DNA of 64,000 bases from a virus, in the IMG/VR virus record IMGVR_UViG_3300026484_000157, positions 1 to 64,000 of that record; one strand, 5' to 3'. The notes under the pieces are model-generated. The model saw nothing but the letters and a program-made list of their open reading frames with translations. It ran no database searches and had not been told where the DNA came from. Each line of letters opens with the position of its first letter. Position 1 is the stretch's first letter. Positions 8,788 through 17,267 of this stretch are shown here, in pieces. Position numbers and translations under genes: made by a program.

Positions 8788-10358
8788 TGAAACAAATTGA
8801 AATTGATATAGATGTTGGCTCATCGAATGCAATACTTACAGAAGCTTATAAAATCATATTAAGGCTTCAGGATGAGAGCTTACAAATTTCTAGACTTACT
8901 GAAGTCCAATTGAATAAATTAGCATACTATTTTTATACTGTCAATCCTTATTATAAAAGAATAATCAATATCCATTCTAGACTTCCATTATCATCAATAT
9001 TTGTTGCAAAGCCTAAATTGGATGATAATGATATTGTTCAGGATTATATATTTAGATTTTATGAGAATTTCTATAAAACATCAGGATTGGAAGCATCAAT
9101 CAAGAAAGCTACATTATATTTCAATATTTTCAGTTGTGCATACATTCTTATTGAAGATGATTTTGATAAACTATCTACTGTAATAAGCGATGAGGAAAAC
9201 TTATCGAATAAGAATTATAACTCACTGTCAGAGGAAGATCAAAAATTCATAGATGACTCGGTTGCTAAATATAACAGAGGTGAGTTAAAATCAAGAGATG
9301 AGATCGATCGAGTTATTAAAAAATATATCGTAGAAATCAACGATAAATACATGGGTGTGCTGAAATCAAGAGTACTATCTCCTTTTGATATTATTGAAGT
9401 ATCTGAAAATCATGAGCTTGACTACTATGAATATGAAATAAACAAATCAGAGTATATTGTAGATTTCATTTCATCATCTGAACACAAAGATGATGAAAAA
9501 ATGAAAAGAGAAGATAAAATCATGAGAGATCTAGTCGAAATAGGATACAGTAGATCATTTGTTGCTCTCCATTTCGAAGATAAAAATTCTAAGACTATAA
9601 CAATAACATCTGATCCATCAACTGATGGAATATACATGGTAAAAATGACCAAAGATGAACTTCTTAATGAAAATAGTAATGACATACATTCAATATTAAG
9701 AGATTTAATAAAATATGAGACTTCTTCAATCAAACAACAAGAAAGAATCAATAAACAGAATAAAAAGGTTAATTTTGTTAAGTTACCTGATGACTTAGGG
9801 GATGATGAGGTTGAGAACATTGAAGGTAAAATTGATGATGCATTAGATGATGAAAATGGATCATATGTAACAACCAATATAGACTTATCTGTTGAAAATG
9901 TGGATTTCGAACTTAATGTTCCAGAGGAAGCATCAGATATAAGAGAAGAAGCTAAACAAAATATACTAATTGGGACTGGAACTCCAGAGTCATTAGTTAA
10001 TAGTGATGATAGTTATGGATCTTCTTATTTGAAATTAGAAATTTTACAAAATGAATATACATCTTATAGATCATCAATTAAAGATCTAATAGAAGAAAAT
10101 ATATTCAAGCCAATCGCTTATAAGAAGGGATTTATTACAGTTGACCTATTTGGTTATGCAAGAGAAATCTACCCAACATTGGCATTTGAAATTGGTAGCA
10201 TTATTAATAATCAAGATTTCTTGGAAACTCTGAAAGACTTAAATAGTGATGACTTGGTATCTAATCAAACTGTTTTAGAACGATACGGAATAGATCAAGA
10301 TGAAGAACTTACAAAGATCAAAAGAGAAAATGAACAAAGAGAAGAGGCAGGAGTTTAA
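8787..10358 (+). CDS. Portal protein
   Basis: A 523-residue protein directly after the terminase, the standard portal position. The C-terminal half carries the portal-like stretch GTGTPESLVNSDDSYGSSYL (about 395-415) followed by a long helix (EYTSYRSSIKDLIEENIFKP), resembling the stem and clip of T4 gp20-type portals. It would form the dodecameric ring through which DNA enters and to which the neck attaches. A central acidic region (residues about 335-360) is probably a surface loop. Identification rests on gene order plus this C-terminal pattern. Confidence 0.82.
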   Translation: MKQIEIDIDVGSSNAILTEAYKIILRLQDESLQISRLTEVQLNKLAYYFYTVNPYYKRIINIHSRLPLSSIFVAKPKLDDNDIVQDYIFRFYENFYKTSGLEASIKKATLYFNIFSCAYILIEDDFDKLSTVISDEENLSNKNYNSLSEEDQKFIDDSVAKYNRGELKSRDEIDRVIKKYIVEINDKYMGVLKSRVLSPFDIIEVSENHELDYYEYEINKSEYIVDFISSSEHKDDEKMKREDKIMRDLVEIGYSRSFVALHFEDKNSKTITITSDPSTDGIYMVKMTKDELLNENSNDIHSILRDLIKYETSSIKQQERINKQNKKVNFVKLPDDLGDDEVENIEGKIDDALDDENGSYVTTNIDLSVENVDFELNVPEEASDIREEAKQNILIGTGTPESLVNSDDSYGSSYLKLEILQNEYTSYRSSIKDLIEENIFKPIAYKKGFITVDLFGYAREIYPTLAFEIGSIINNQDFLETLKDLNSDDLVSNQTVLERYGIDQDEELTKIKRENEQREEAGV

Positions 10359-10360
10359 AA

Positions 10361-10492
10361 ATGAATATAATAGTTGGGGTCGGCTCTAAGTCAAATAAAT
10401 TTAGAGCACCATTAAAGATAGTCAAGAAAAAGAATACAGTACCAGAAAACAAATCAGTAGATAAAAAGGAATTTAAGCATGTTTCTAAATAG
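10361..10492 (+). CDS. Small basic protein between portal and protease
   Basis: A 43-codon frame with ATG at 10361 behind AGGAGTTTAAAA, overlapping the protease start by 14 bases. The product is lysine-rich and probably unstructured. T4 also carries small head-core genes (67, 68) between portal and protease, so a core-related role is possible by position, but T4 gp67 is acidic and no sequence likeness is visible. Confidence 0.45.
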   Translation: MNIIVGVGSKSNKFRAPLKIVKKKNTVPENKSVDKKEFKHVSK

Positions 10493-11279
10493 AACAAGAA
10501 ATGTAATATCATCAACACCAGAAGGTAAAAAATCTGGTTTCACAAACATAAAAATTAACTCATCGGATTTTGTGTTATCACAAATTTCAATTGTTGCTTC
10601 ATGTAATATTGTCGATGAACATGTAATAACACCTGCGACTGTTGAATATATTAATGAGAATCATAATGCATGGTCGAATGAAGATATGAAGAAATATTAT
10701 AAGTCATTCATTGGTGGTCATAATTTCCTTGAACATGAACAAAATGAAAAGAAGTCATATGGATTTATTGCCGATGCTACACTTAGAAAGAAAGAAGTAA
10801 ACGATGATGAATTCATCTATTCTGTTGAGCTATTAATAGCAACTGCAAAAAAGAATACTCCAAATGATAAAATAGCAAAGAAAATATCTGATGATAAACA
10901 AGCTTCATTTAGTATGGGATGCATGTCATCAGCAATAAAATGTTCATATTGTGGTCATGTATCAGTAAATGAAGATGATGACTGCAAACATATAAAGAAC
11001 CAATTAGGTAAACAGTTTGCAACAAACGATGGTGGATTATCTGAAATAGCAATGATTGTTTCAGATGCTACAACTGACTCAACTAAAGGTTATATAACAT
11101 TCATAGAAGCATCGGTAGTTTCTAACCCAGCTTATGTTGGTGCAGTGTTAGGTTATGTCCTTGATATAGAAGATAACAAGGACATCTATTTAAAGATTCC
11201 TAATGAAAACTTAAATAGACCAACATATAACGGTATAAAAACATGGCAATCAAAAAATATGATTACAGTACTAAAATAA
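10479..11279 (+). CDS. Prohead maturation protease candidate
   Basis: 266 residues, preceded by AAAAAGGAATTTAAGC. A candidate catalytic histidine is in GGHNFLEHEQ (H81), and a candidate serine is in ASFSMGC (S143 or S145), the His-then-Ser order of herpes/HK97-type head proteases. A zinc-knuckle-like CSYCGH ... DCKHI (155-172) follows the serine, as I recall for head proteases of several large phages, and FIEASVVSNPAYVGAV (208-223) resembles their C-terminal signature. It would cleave scaffold and capsid proteins during maturation. The position after the portal fits T4 gene 21. The catalytic residue choice is tentative. Confidence 0.65.
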   Translation: MFLNRTRNVISSTPEGKKSGFTNIKINSSDFVLSQISIVASCNIVDEHVITPATVEYINENHNAWSNEDMKKYYKSFIGGHNFLEHEQNEKKSYGFIADATLRKKEVNDDEFIYSVELLIATAKKNTPNDKIAKKISDDKQASFSMGCMSSAIKCSYCGHVSVNEDDDCKHIKNQLGKQFATNDGGLSEIAMIVSDATTDSTKGYITFIEASVVSNPAYVGAVLGYVLDIEDNKDIYLKIPNENLNRPTYNGIKTWQSKNMITVLK

Positions 11280-11288
11280 ACTAATAAA

Positions 11289-11302
11289 AAGGAACAACTC
11301 GG
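11289..11302 (+). promoter_or_regulatory. Variant of the AGGA-CTCGG leader before nrdA
   Basis: AAGGAACAACTCGG immediately precedes the ATG at 11303. It shares ACTCGG with four other starts but with a 3-base insertion after AGGA. Confidence 0.35.
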
Positions 11303-13576
11303 ATGGATTTCACAGTAATAAAAAGAGATGGTACCATTGAAAAATGGGATTCACATAAGATCAAAAAAACGATACAATGGGCAGTTAACAATATTGAGGG
11401 TGTAGATGCTATGACTCTTGAAAACAGTCTAAAGTTATTTATTAAACCAAATATGCAATCTACAACAATTATCAGATCACTTATTGATACTACAATGAAT
11501 TTAATGGATGATGCCAATGAAAATTGGGGGCTTGTTGCAGGTAGACTAGCAATGATGGATTTAAACAAAGAAGTTAGATATAACATGTCTAAATTTCAAA
11601 AAGTGGATGTATCAAGAAAATTTGGATACAATAAAACATACGAGAAAATCTTATGGATGGTTGAAAATGGATATTATGACAAACAAGTAATATCTGAATA
11701 CTCTGAAGCAGAACTAAAAGAAGTTATAAGTCATATGAATCCTAATATGGATGACTGTTACACTTATTCTCAGGTTACTGCGATGCAAGGGCAATATCTA
11801 CTTAGAACAGGTGATGATTTAGTTATTGAACTTCCACAAGAGATGTACATAGCAATATCACTTATTGTTGCTTCGATTGAACATCCAGACAACAAAGTTG
11901 CACAAGCAATCAGATTCTATGAAGAAATTCATGAACAATTCATATCTCCAGCTACTCCAACTGTTGCAAATATGAGAATTCCAAATGGATCAGGAACATC
12001 TTGTTCAATTGTAGTACCTGGAGATTCTTTGGACCAAATCAGTCATGCACAAACTCAAATTAAGAAGGAAACTTCTAAGGGGACTGGTTTTGGCGAATAT
12101 ATGGGATTTGTAAGATCTAGAGGATCTGATATTGCAGGACACGAGGGTGTTGCAGGGGGACAAATTCCATATATAAATGAAATTAATGCTTCAATCATCT
12201 CTACTGATCAATTAGGTGTGAGAGATGGGAATATTGCAATTTACACAGATATTTGGCATGCTGATGTATTAGATTTTGTTTCTGATCTTAAGTCTGAAAA
12301 TGGTGATCAAAGATCTAAAGCACATGATATCTTCAGAGGTCTTAATATTCCAAATCTATTTTGGGAAAGAAAAAACAATAGAGAAAAATGGACATTATTT
12401 GATCCATATGAAGTTAAGAACATCTTAGGATTCCATCTTGCAGATACTTATGGTGCAGAATTTGAGGAAGCTTATTTAAAATTAGAATCTCTTGGTCTAA
12501 AATCAGCAGTCACAATAGAAGCAAGAAAATTTTGGATTTCAATTCTTAAAAAATTACCAGAAGAAGGCGATCCTTACATCTTTTTCAGAGACCATGTAAA
12601 TGAAGTTCATGCAAATAAACATATTAATGTTGTTTATGCTTCAAATCTTTGTACTGAAATAGCATCGATATTCACTCCAGATTCTGAAATTATTGAAGAA
12701 TTTGTATCAGAAGAGAATGGTGAGAGACACTCAATAGTAAAAAGAAAACTAGGGTATGCAACTACTTGTAACCTTGTTTCTATCAATCTATCAAAACTTC
12801 CAGAATGTAAAATAAGACAAGAACAAATCATGAGAACAGCACTTAGATTTGTTGATAATGTAGTATCACTTACAAAAAATGCTAATCCATCTGCAACTGC
12901 CTTTAATGAAGATTTCAGATCAACTGGTATTGGGTATTTAGGTTATGGACATTTCATTGCGAAAAACAAACTATTATATGGTAAAACTGATGCAATTAAA
13001 TTTACTGATGATTTATTGGCAGATTTGACTTATTACACATTGGATGAATCATGTGAGTTGGCAAAAGAAAAAGGTGCATATAAATTTTATGAGGGAAGCG
13101 AATGGTCGAAAGGAATATTCTTCGGACGGACTCTTGATCAATTACCAAGCAAATACAAAGATTTATATGCAAAAATGCAACTACACGGTCTTAGAAATGG
13201 TTACCTTTTTGCAATCGCACCAAATACTGGAACATCTGTTCTAACAGGTACGACTCCATCAATTTATCCAATCAAAGGATTTATTGCTGAAAAAGAAGGT
13301 ATTGCAGGTAATGTACTATCGGCAGTTCCTGAAATTGAAAAATATAGATGGTACTATAGAAACATCTCACAAGTAACTTATGAGGAATATCTATCAACAA
13401 TTGAGGTATTTCAGAAATGGGTGGATCAATCAATCTCGTGTGAGATTTATTTTATACCAGATCAACATACACCAAAAGATCTATATGACTTTTATGATAT
13501 AGCATTTAAGAAAAAGCAAAAAACTGTTTATTACTGTAAGAATAAAAGAATCACATGTAAATCATGTGCTAATTAA
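11303..13576 (+). CDS. nrdA: Ribonucleoside-diphosphate reductase alpha subunit, class Ia
   Basis: Reduces ribonucleotides to deoxyribonucleotides for phage DNA synthesis, with NrdB supplying the radical. An N-terminal ATP cone (VIKRDGTIEKWDSHKI, residues 4-19) gives allosteric control. The catalytic cysteines are C234 (GTSCSIV), C450 (NLCTEI, with the adjacent Glu) and C489 (TTCNLVSINL). The C-terminal tail CKSCAN is the redox shuttle CxxC. At 757 residues it is full length. The gap between C450 and C489 is longer than in E. coli NrdA (39 against 23), because of an acidic insertion. nrdB follows after 12 bases. Confidence 0.95.
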   Translation: MDFTVIKRDGTIEKWDSHKIKKTIQWAVNNIEGVDAMTLENSLKLFIKPNMQSTTIIRSLIDTTMNLMDDANENWGLVAGRLAMMDLNKEVRYNMSKFQKVDVSRKFGYNKTYEKILWMVENGYYDKQVISEYSEAELKEVISHMNPNMDDCYTYSQVTAMQGQYLLRTGDDLVIELPQEMYIAISLIVASIEHPDNKVAQAIRFYEEIHEQFISPATPTVANMRIPNGSGTSCSIVVPGDSLDQISHAQTQIKKETSKGTGFGEYMGFVRSRGSDIAGHEGVAGGQIPYINEINASIISTDQLGVRDGNIAIYTDIWHADVLDFVSDLKSENGDQRSKAHDIFRGLNIPNLFWERKNNREKWTLFDPYEVKNILGFHLADTYGAEFEEAYLKLESLGLKSAVTIEARKFWISILKKLPEEGDPYIFFRDHVNEVHANKHINVVYASNLCTEIASIFTPDSEIIEEFVSEENGERHSIVKRKLGYATTCNLVSINLSKLPECKIRQEQIMRTALRFVDNVVSLTKNANPSATAFNEDFRSTGIGYLGYGHFIAKNKLLYGKTDAIKFTDDLLADLTYYTLDESCELAKEKGAYKFYEGSEWSKGIFFGRTLDQLPSKYKDLYAKMQLHGLRNGYLFAIAPNTGTSVLTGTTPSIYPIKGFIAEKEGIAGNVLSAVPEIEKYRWYYRNISQVTYEEYLSTIEVFQKWVDQSISCEIYFIPDQHTPKDLYDFYDIAFKKKQKTVYYCKNKRITCKSCAN

Positions 13577-13588
13577 AAGGACAAACAA

Positions 13589-14668
13589 ATGACACCACCA
13601 TCAGGATTTTCAGATGCTAAGAAGATGACTCTTCTAACTAAGCTTCAAATGTTCAATTCAGAAGGACAATCTTTCAATAACCCAATTATTGGAGGTAACC
13701 CAACTGGGTTACTTGTAACAAATATGTCTAGATATAAAAAAGACATATTTAGATTATATCAATATGGAGTTTCAATTCATTGGATTCCAGAGAAAGTAGA
13801 TTTATCTAATGATAAGAAAGACTATTTATGTTTGTTACCAGAAGATAAATATGGATATGATCACATATTATCATTTTTGATATTTTTGGATTCAATTCAG
13901 ACTATACACCCAATGCAATTGGCTATGTTCCTTACTGCACCTGAGTTCAATCTATTACTAGCTATTCAAACATTTCAGGAGGCTATACACTCTCAATCTT
14001 ATTCATTCATAACTGAAACTGTAATGACAGAAGAACAAAGAGAAAGAGTATATGATCTATGGAGACATAATCCAGTTCTGAAAAAAAGAAACAAATATAT
14101 AGCAGGAACTTATCAAAATTTTATTGATAATCCAACTACTGAGAATTTTTGTAAGGCGATTTTGGCTAATTATATATTGGAAGGTATCTATTTCTATAAT
14201 GGATTTAAATTCTTTTACAATCTTGCTGAAAGAGGACAAATGAATGGATCATCTGATATTATCAAACTGATAAATAGAGATGAGGTTTACCACATTTTAA
14301 TCTATGAATTATTCATAGATGTACTTAAATCAGAAGGTCACTGGGTACTTACAAAAGAAGATGAAGAAGCATTTTTTGAAGAGGCAGTAATGCAAGAAAT
14401 TGAATTTTCTGTTGGTGCACTAGAAGAATGTCTAGGGTTCTCAAGACCGATAATCGAGGAATATACTTATTACTTGGCAAATAAGAGATTAACTGCAATT
14501 GGGAACACAGACAACAAATGGAAAAACTATACAAAGAACCCAAGAAGAAAATATGATTCAATCATTGAAGCAGATGGTGAGGTGGAATCAGATGAAAATG
14601 TATTCACTGGTGGCTCAACTGCTTATGTTAAAGCGGATTCATTAGAAGGGTGGGATGACCTTGAATAA
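13589..14668 (+). CDS. nrdB: Ribonucleoside-diphosphate reductase beta subunit, class Ia
   Basis: Ferritin-like radical-generating subunit. All expected residues are present: metal ligands D101 (FLDSIQ), E131 and H134 (QEAIHSQSY), E198 (LEGIYFYNGF), E232 and H235 (DEVYH), and the radical tyrosine Y138, with spacing matching E. coli NrdB. The last 30 residues are acidic and end in EGWDDLE, suiting the tail that docks on NrdA. 359 residues, preceded by AAAAGGACAAACAA. Confidence 0.95.
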   Translation: MTPPSGFSDAKKMTLLTKLQMFNSEGQSFNNPIIGGNPTGLLVTNMSRYKKDIFRLYQYGVSIHWIPEKVDLSNDKKDYLCLLPEDKYGYDHILSFLIFLDSIQTIHPMQLAMFLTAPEFNLLLAIQTFQEAIHSQSYSFITETVMTEEQRERVYDLWRHNPVLKKRNKYIAGTYQNFIDNPTTENFCKAILANYILEGIYFYNGFKFFYNLAERGQMNGSSDIIKLINRDEVYHILIYELFIDVLKSEGHWVLTKEDEEAFFEEAVMQEIEFSVGALEECLGFSRPIIEEYTYYLANKRLTAIGNTDNKWKNYTKNPRRKYDSIIEADGEVESDENVFTGGSTAYVKADSLEGWDDLE

Positions 14669-14693
14669 GGTTACCCACAAAAAGGAGATTAAA

Positions 14694-14840
14694 GTGAGTG
14701 ATAATACAGCAGGAGTGATTATAGTAGCATTATTGATTTTATTTTCATTAATGACCTTAGATGGTTCAAATGGTGATGACATGTTAGATGCTACAATAAA
14801 ATATATAGAGAAGGATAAACAATGTATGAATACAAAGTAA
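14694..14840 (+). CDS. Small single-pass membrane protein
   Basis: I start this at GTG 14694 because AAAGGAGATTAAA stands right before it; a longer frame from 14655 would overlap nrdB. The 48-residue product has one hydrophobic helix (AGVIIVALLILFSLMTL, residues about 6-22) and an acidic/basic tail. It lies between nrdB and the nuclease gene. Function unknown. Confidence 0.6.
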   Translation: MSDNTAGVIIVALLILFSLMTLDGSNGDDMLDATIKYIEKDKQCMNTK

Positions 14841-15181
14841 ACATTGAAAGATTCAAAGACAAAGATGCATATGATGGGGATACTGTTAAGTTATTTGTAG
14901 ACTTAGGGTTTCATTTAGAGTCTAAAATAACATTAAGATTGGCAAATATTAACACACCAGAGGTTAATAGAAAAGATGAAAAAGAAGCAGGTATTAAATC
15001 TAGGGATTGGTTGAGATCTAAGCTTAACGATGCAAGAGATAATAAACTACCTGTCCATATCAAAACATATAAAGATAAAACTGGCAAATATGGTAGATTA
15101 ATTGCAGATCTATTTGTTGGCGATATGAATTTAAATCTTGAAATGGTTAAATTGGGACTGGCTGAAGAAAAGAATTATTAA
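14822..15181 (+). CDS. Thermonuclease-like (SNase) protein
   Basis: 119-residue staphylococcal-nuclease fold. Visible motifs are YDGDTVKL (17-24), LRLANINTPE (38-47) with the catalytic Arg (R39) and Glu (E47), and KYGRLIADL (89-97) with the second Arg (R92). The calcium-binding Asp of the usual IDTPE is Asn here (INTPE), so activity may be altered. It may degrade host DNA or RNA, or act in recombination. No signal peptide is present, so it acts in the cytoplasm. The first 19 bases overlap the preceding small gene. Confidence 0.75.
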   Translation: MYEYKVNIERFKDKDAYDGDTVKLFVDLGFHLESKITLRLANINTPEVNRKDEKEAGIKSRDWLRSKLNDARDNKLPVHIKTYKDKTGKYGRLIADLFVGDMNLNLEMVKLGLAEEKNY

Positions 15182-15188
15182 AACTTTT

Positions 15189-15233
15189 ATCCTTTAATTT
15201 TATAAGAACATAACAGCTTCAAAATTAAAGGAT
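15189..15233. promoter_or_regulatory. Hairpin with RBS-containing 3' arm (site 1)
   Basis: A perfect 13-bp stem: ATCCTTTAATTTT (15189-15201) pairs with AAAATTAAAGGAT (15221-15233), with a 19-base loop. The 3' arm contains the AAAGGA ribosome site of the gene starting at 15240, so the folded RNA would hide it. There is no T-run after it, which argues against an intrinsic terminator. It could be a translational switch, an RNA processing site or a 3' end protecting the upstream message. Confidence 0.7.
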
Positions 15234-15239
15234 AACAAC

Positions 15240-15488
15240 ATGAAAACATTTAATGAATCGAAAATCGATCTAATCACATCGAGAAAACTTCTACGAAAAA
15301 TCAAAATCGAAAAACAACTAGACAAAGAAATCACAGAATACCTTTATGGTAAAACACCTATGTTTGCTCCTGAACCACAAAGACTGATCTTAATAGACTC
15401 AGAAGAATCTAGACTTAAAGACTTAATATACATATCGAAGTCTAGAATGAGAAGAATAACAAGAAGACAAAGAAAATCGGTAGCATAA
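15240..15488 (+). CDS. Small basic protein behind an RBS hairpin
   Basis: 82 residues, strongly basic, with a C-terminal RRITRRQRKSVA tail that would suit RNA or DNA binding. No family recognised. Its ribosome site AAAGGATAACAAC lies in the 3' arm of the hairpin at 15189-15233, so its translation is probably conditional. Confidence 0.55.
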   Translation: MKTFNESKIDLITSRKLLRKIKIEKQLDKEITEYLYGKTPMFAPEPQRLILIDSEESRLKDLIYISKSRMRRITRRQRKSVA

Positions 15489-15497
15489 GGATTAATA

Positions 15498-15866
15498 ATG
15501 TTTGGAAAATCAATAAAATTATCAATGGAAGAATGGAATCAAATAACATCTAAGTACGATTCCATGTCGCAAATGCTAAAAGAGGAAAAATTAATCACAT
15601 CGAAATTAATTGATCAAAATGGCAAATTAATAAATGAAATTGCAGACTTAAGAAAAGATGACATATTTCATGTTGCTAATGATAATCTAAGAAAGGAAAA
15701 TAAAACTCTAAGTGAAGAGAACAAAAAGTTAAGAAAAACAATAAATGAGATGTTGGCTCTTGAACAAATTCTATTAGAGAAGATTGAATCAGTGGCTGAT
15801 CTGACTTATAAGAGACCTAAGACATTACAAACTCAAATAAACACAATTTTAGACATGAAGGTATAA
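15498..15866 (+). CDS. Coiled-coil protein
   Basis: 122 residues dominated by a long charged helix (residues about 25-100) with leucine and isoleucine at heptad spacing; probably a dimeric coiled coil. Preceded by AAGGATTAATA. No enzymatic motif. Function unknown; it lies among nucleotide-metabolism genes. Confidence 0.55.
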   Translation: MFGKSIKLSMEEWNQITSKYDSMSQMLKEEKLITSKLIDQNGKLINEIADLRKDDIFHVANDNLRKENKTLSEENKKLRKTINEMLALEQILLEKIESVADLTYKRPKTLQTQINTILDMKV

Positions 15867-15868
15867 AT

Positions 15869-16465
15869 ATGAATAAATATGATCAACCAATGATGAAAAC
15901 GGCACACATATGGGCAGAGCAATCATACTGTAAGAGAAGACAAGTTGGTGCAGTTCTTGAAAAAGACGGAAGAATATTGGCAACTGGATACAATGGAACA
16001 ATATCAAAGATGAGCAACGAATGTGAAGATAAATACTACGAATGCCCAAATTGTAACACTAAAAAATCAAAATTATATGATCTTGTAGATCTACCAAAAC
16101 AGGATATCACTTATCCACTGTATATGGAAATTACATCTAATTGTAAACAATGTAATACACCATTAATGACTTTTATGTCTAATAGTAGAACATTAGAAGA
16201 AAGACATTCAGAAGTAATGATAACACTAGAGACCAATGAATTTACAGTTCATGCAGAACAAAACATTATTACATTTTGTGCAAAAAACGGGATTCCAACA
16301 AATGGCACTACTTTATATATAACAACTAGCCCTTGTAAGCAATGTGCAAAGTTAATAGCACAATCAGGAATAAAATCCGTAGTGTATGATGAAGAGTATA
16401 AGGACAAATCTGGTATAAACTTTTTGAAAGAAGTAGGTGTAAATACTTCAAAATATAAAGGATAA
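15869..16465 (+). CDS. dCMP deaminase
   Basis: Zinc-dependent deaminase making dUMP for dTMP synthesis. The catalytic motif is VHAEQN (H128, E130) and the zinc cysteines are SPCKQC (C156, C159). Residues about 52-110 form an insertion with CPNC (59-62) and CKQC (92-95), a second, probably structural zinc site; T4 dCMP deaminase is also known to carry an extra zinc. It fits the adjacent ribonucleotide reductase genes. No thymidylate synthase gene is present in this window. Confidence 0.88.
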   Translation: MNKYDQPMMKTAHIWAEQSYCKRRQVGAVLEKDGRILATGYNGTISKMSNECEDKYYECPNCNTKKSKLYDLVDLPKQDITYPLYMEITSNCKQCNTPLMTFMSNSRTLEERHSEVMITLETNEFTVHAEQNIITFCAKNGIPTNGTTLYITTSPCKQCAKLIAQSGIKSVVYDEEYKDKSGINFLKEVGVNTSKYKG

Positions 16466-16469
16466 AAAG

Positions 16470-16667
16470 ATGCTAAGAGAACTTATTTCTGCATTCATAC
16501 CTATACGAATGGGTATGATAAATGACACACCCTCTTATTGGCGAAAGAGATTATTTCACAAGGGGTACCAGATCTTATTAAAAAGATCTGGCGAAAACGA
16601 GTATTATATACATCATGGAAACTATGATACACTAACTGAAGTTTTCGAGGAGATTGTAGCAAAATGA
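16470..16667 (+). CDS. Unrecognised small protein
   Basis: 65 residues, basic, preceded by AAGGATAAAAAG. It overlaps the DUF488 gene by 4 bases, indicating an operon. No motif recognised. Confidence 0.5.
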   Translation: MLRELISAFIPIRMGMINDTPSYWRKRLFHKGYQILLKRSGENEYYIHHGNYDTLTEVFEEIVAK

Positions 16668-17047
16668 TATACACTTCTTATTATGGCAATTGGAGAAATT
16701 TTCCAGAGGATTACAAATTGGTTTCTACCTCAGTACACAATCCTGATGGTCATAAATATTTGAAGGCTAAACCATTAAGACCACCTTATGATCTATGGAA
16801 AGCCTATAAATATGAGAATCTATCATGGGAAGATTATACAACATGGTATACTCGTGAAGTATTAGACAAACTAAGCCCAGATAAAATAGCAAAGAAATTA
16901 GATGGATCTATACTATTGTGCTTCTGTCATGCTAAATCCAATTGCCATCGACATCTTCTGAGAGAATGGATGATTAAACATGGTATCAATGTACAAGAAT
17001 TAAAATATAAAGGAATGAAAAATGAAGAAATATCACAAGAGAATTAA
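16664..17047 (+). CDS. DUF488-family protein
   Basis: 127 residues. The signature LLCFCHAKSNCHRHLLREW (84-102), with C86, C88, C94 and H95, matches the C-terminal CF..-CHR-LL pattern of DUF488/YeaO-like proteins. Members are found in bacteria and phages and their biochemical role is not settled. The N-terminal TSYYGNW replaces the usual TIGHS-type opening. Confidence 0.65.
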   Translation: MIYTSYYGNWRNFPEDYKLVSTSVHNPDGHKYLKAKPLRPPYDLWKAYKYENLSWEDYTTWYTREVLDKLSPDKIAKKLDGSILLCFCHAKSNCHRHLLREWMIKHGINVQELKYKGMKNEEISQEN

Positions 17048-17246
17048 TATTTCAGGTCTGTCGGAAGCAGAAACAAGAAGATTGATTAAACTAATACACC
17101 TAATGAGTTATGGAACACAAGATTACAAGATTAACTACTATGGAACAGACAAAGAGATGATTATTACTAATAGAGATCTACATAAAGACATGAAGATAAT
17201 CAGAAAGACAAGTTACAATAAACATAATGGTTACAATAAAAGATAA
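17022..17246 (+). CDS. Unrecognised small basic protein
   Basis: 74 residues. It overlaps the DUF488 gene by 26 bases, yet has a good ribosome site (AAAGGAATGAAAA) inside that gene. Rich in Lys, Tyr and Asn. No family recognised. Confidence 0.5.
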   Translation: MKKYHKRINISGLSEAETRRLIKLIHLMSYGTQDYKINYYGTDKEMIITNRDLHKDMKIIRKTSYNKHNGYNKR

Positions 17247-17254
17247 CTAATAAA

Positions 17255-17267
17255 AAGGACTCGGAAA
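17255..17267 (+). promoter_or_regulatory. AAGGACTCGGAAA leader before the polymerase fragment
   Basis: Same AGGACTCGGAAA sequence as at 7009 and 29268, here directly abutting the ATG at 17268. Confidence 0.45.

Noticed and set aside
9425-9877. Minus-strand frame of 150 codons
   Set aside because: Shadow of the acidic portal region; no start signals and no conserved features.
15862-15869. TATAAATA, the T4 late promoter core
   Set aside because: It overlaps the end of a coding region and a start codon, and similar strings recur inside genes because the genome is AT-rich. No set of well-placed copies before late genes was seen.
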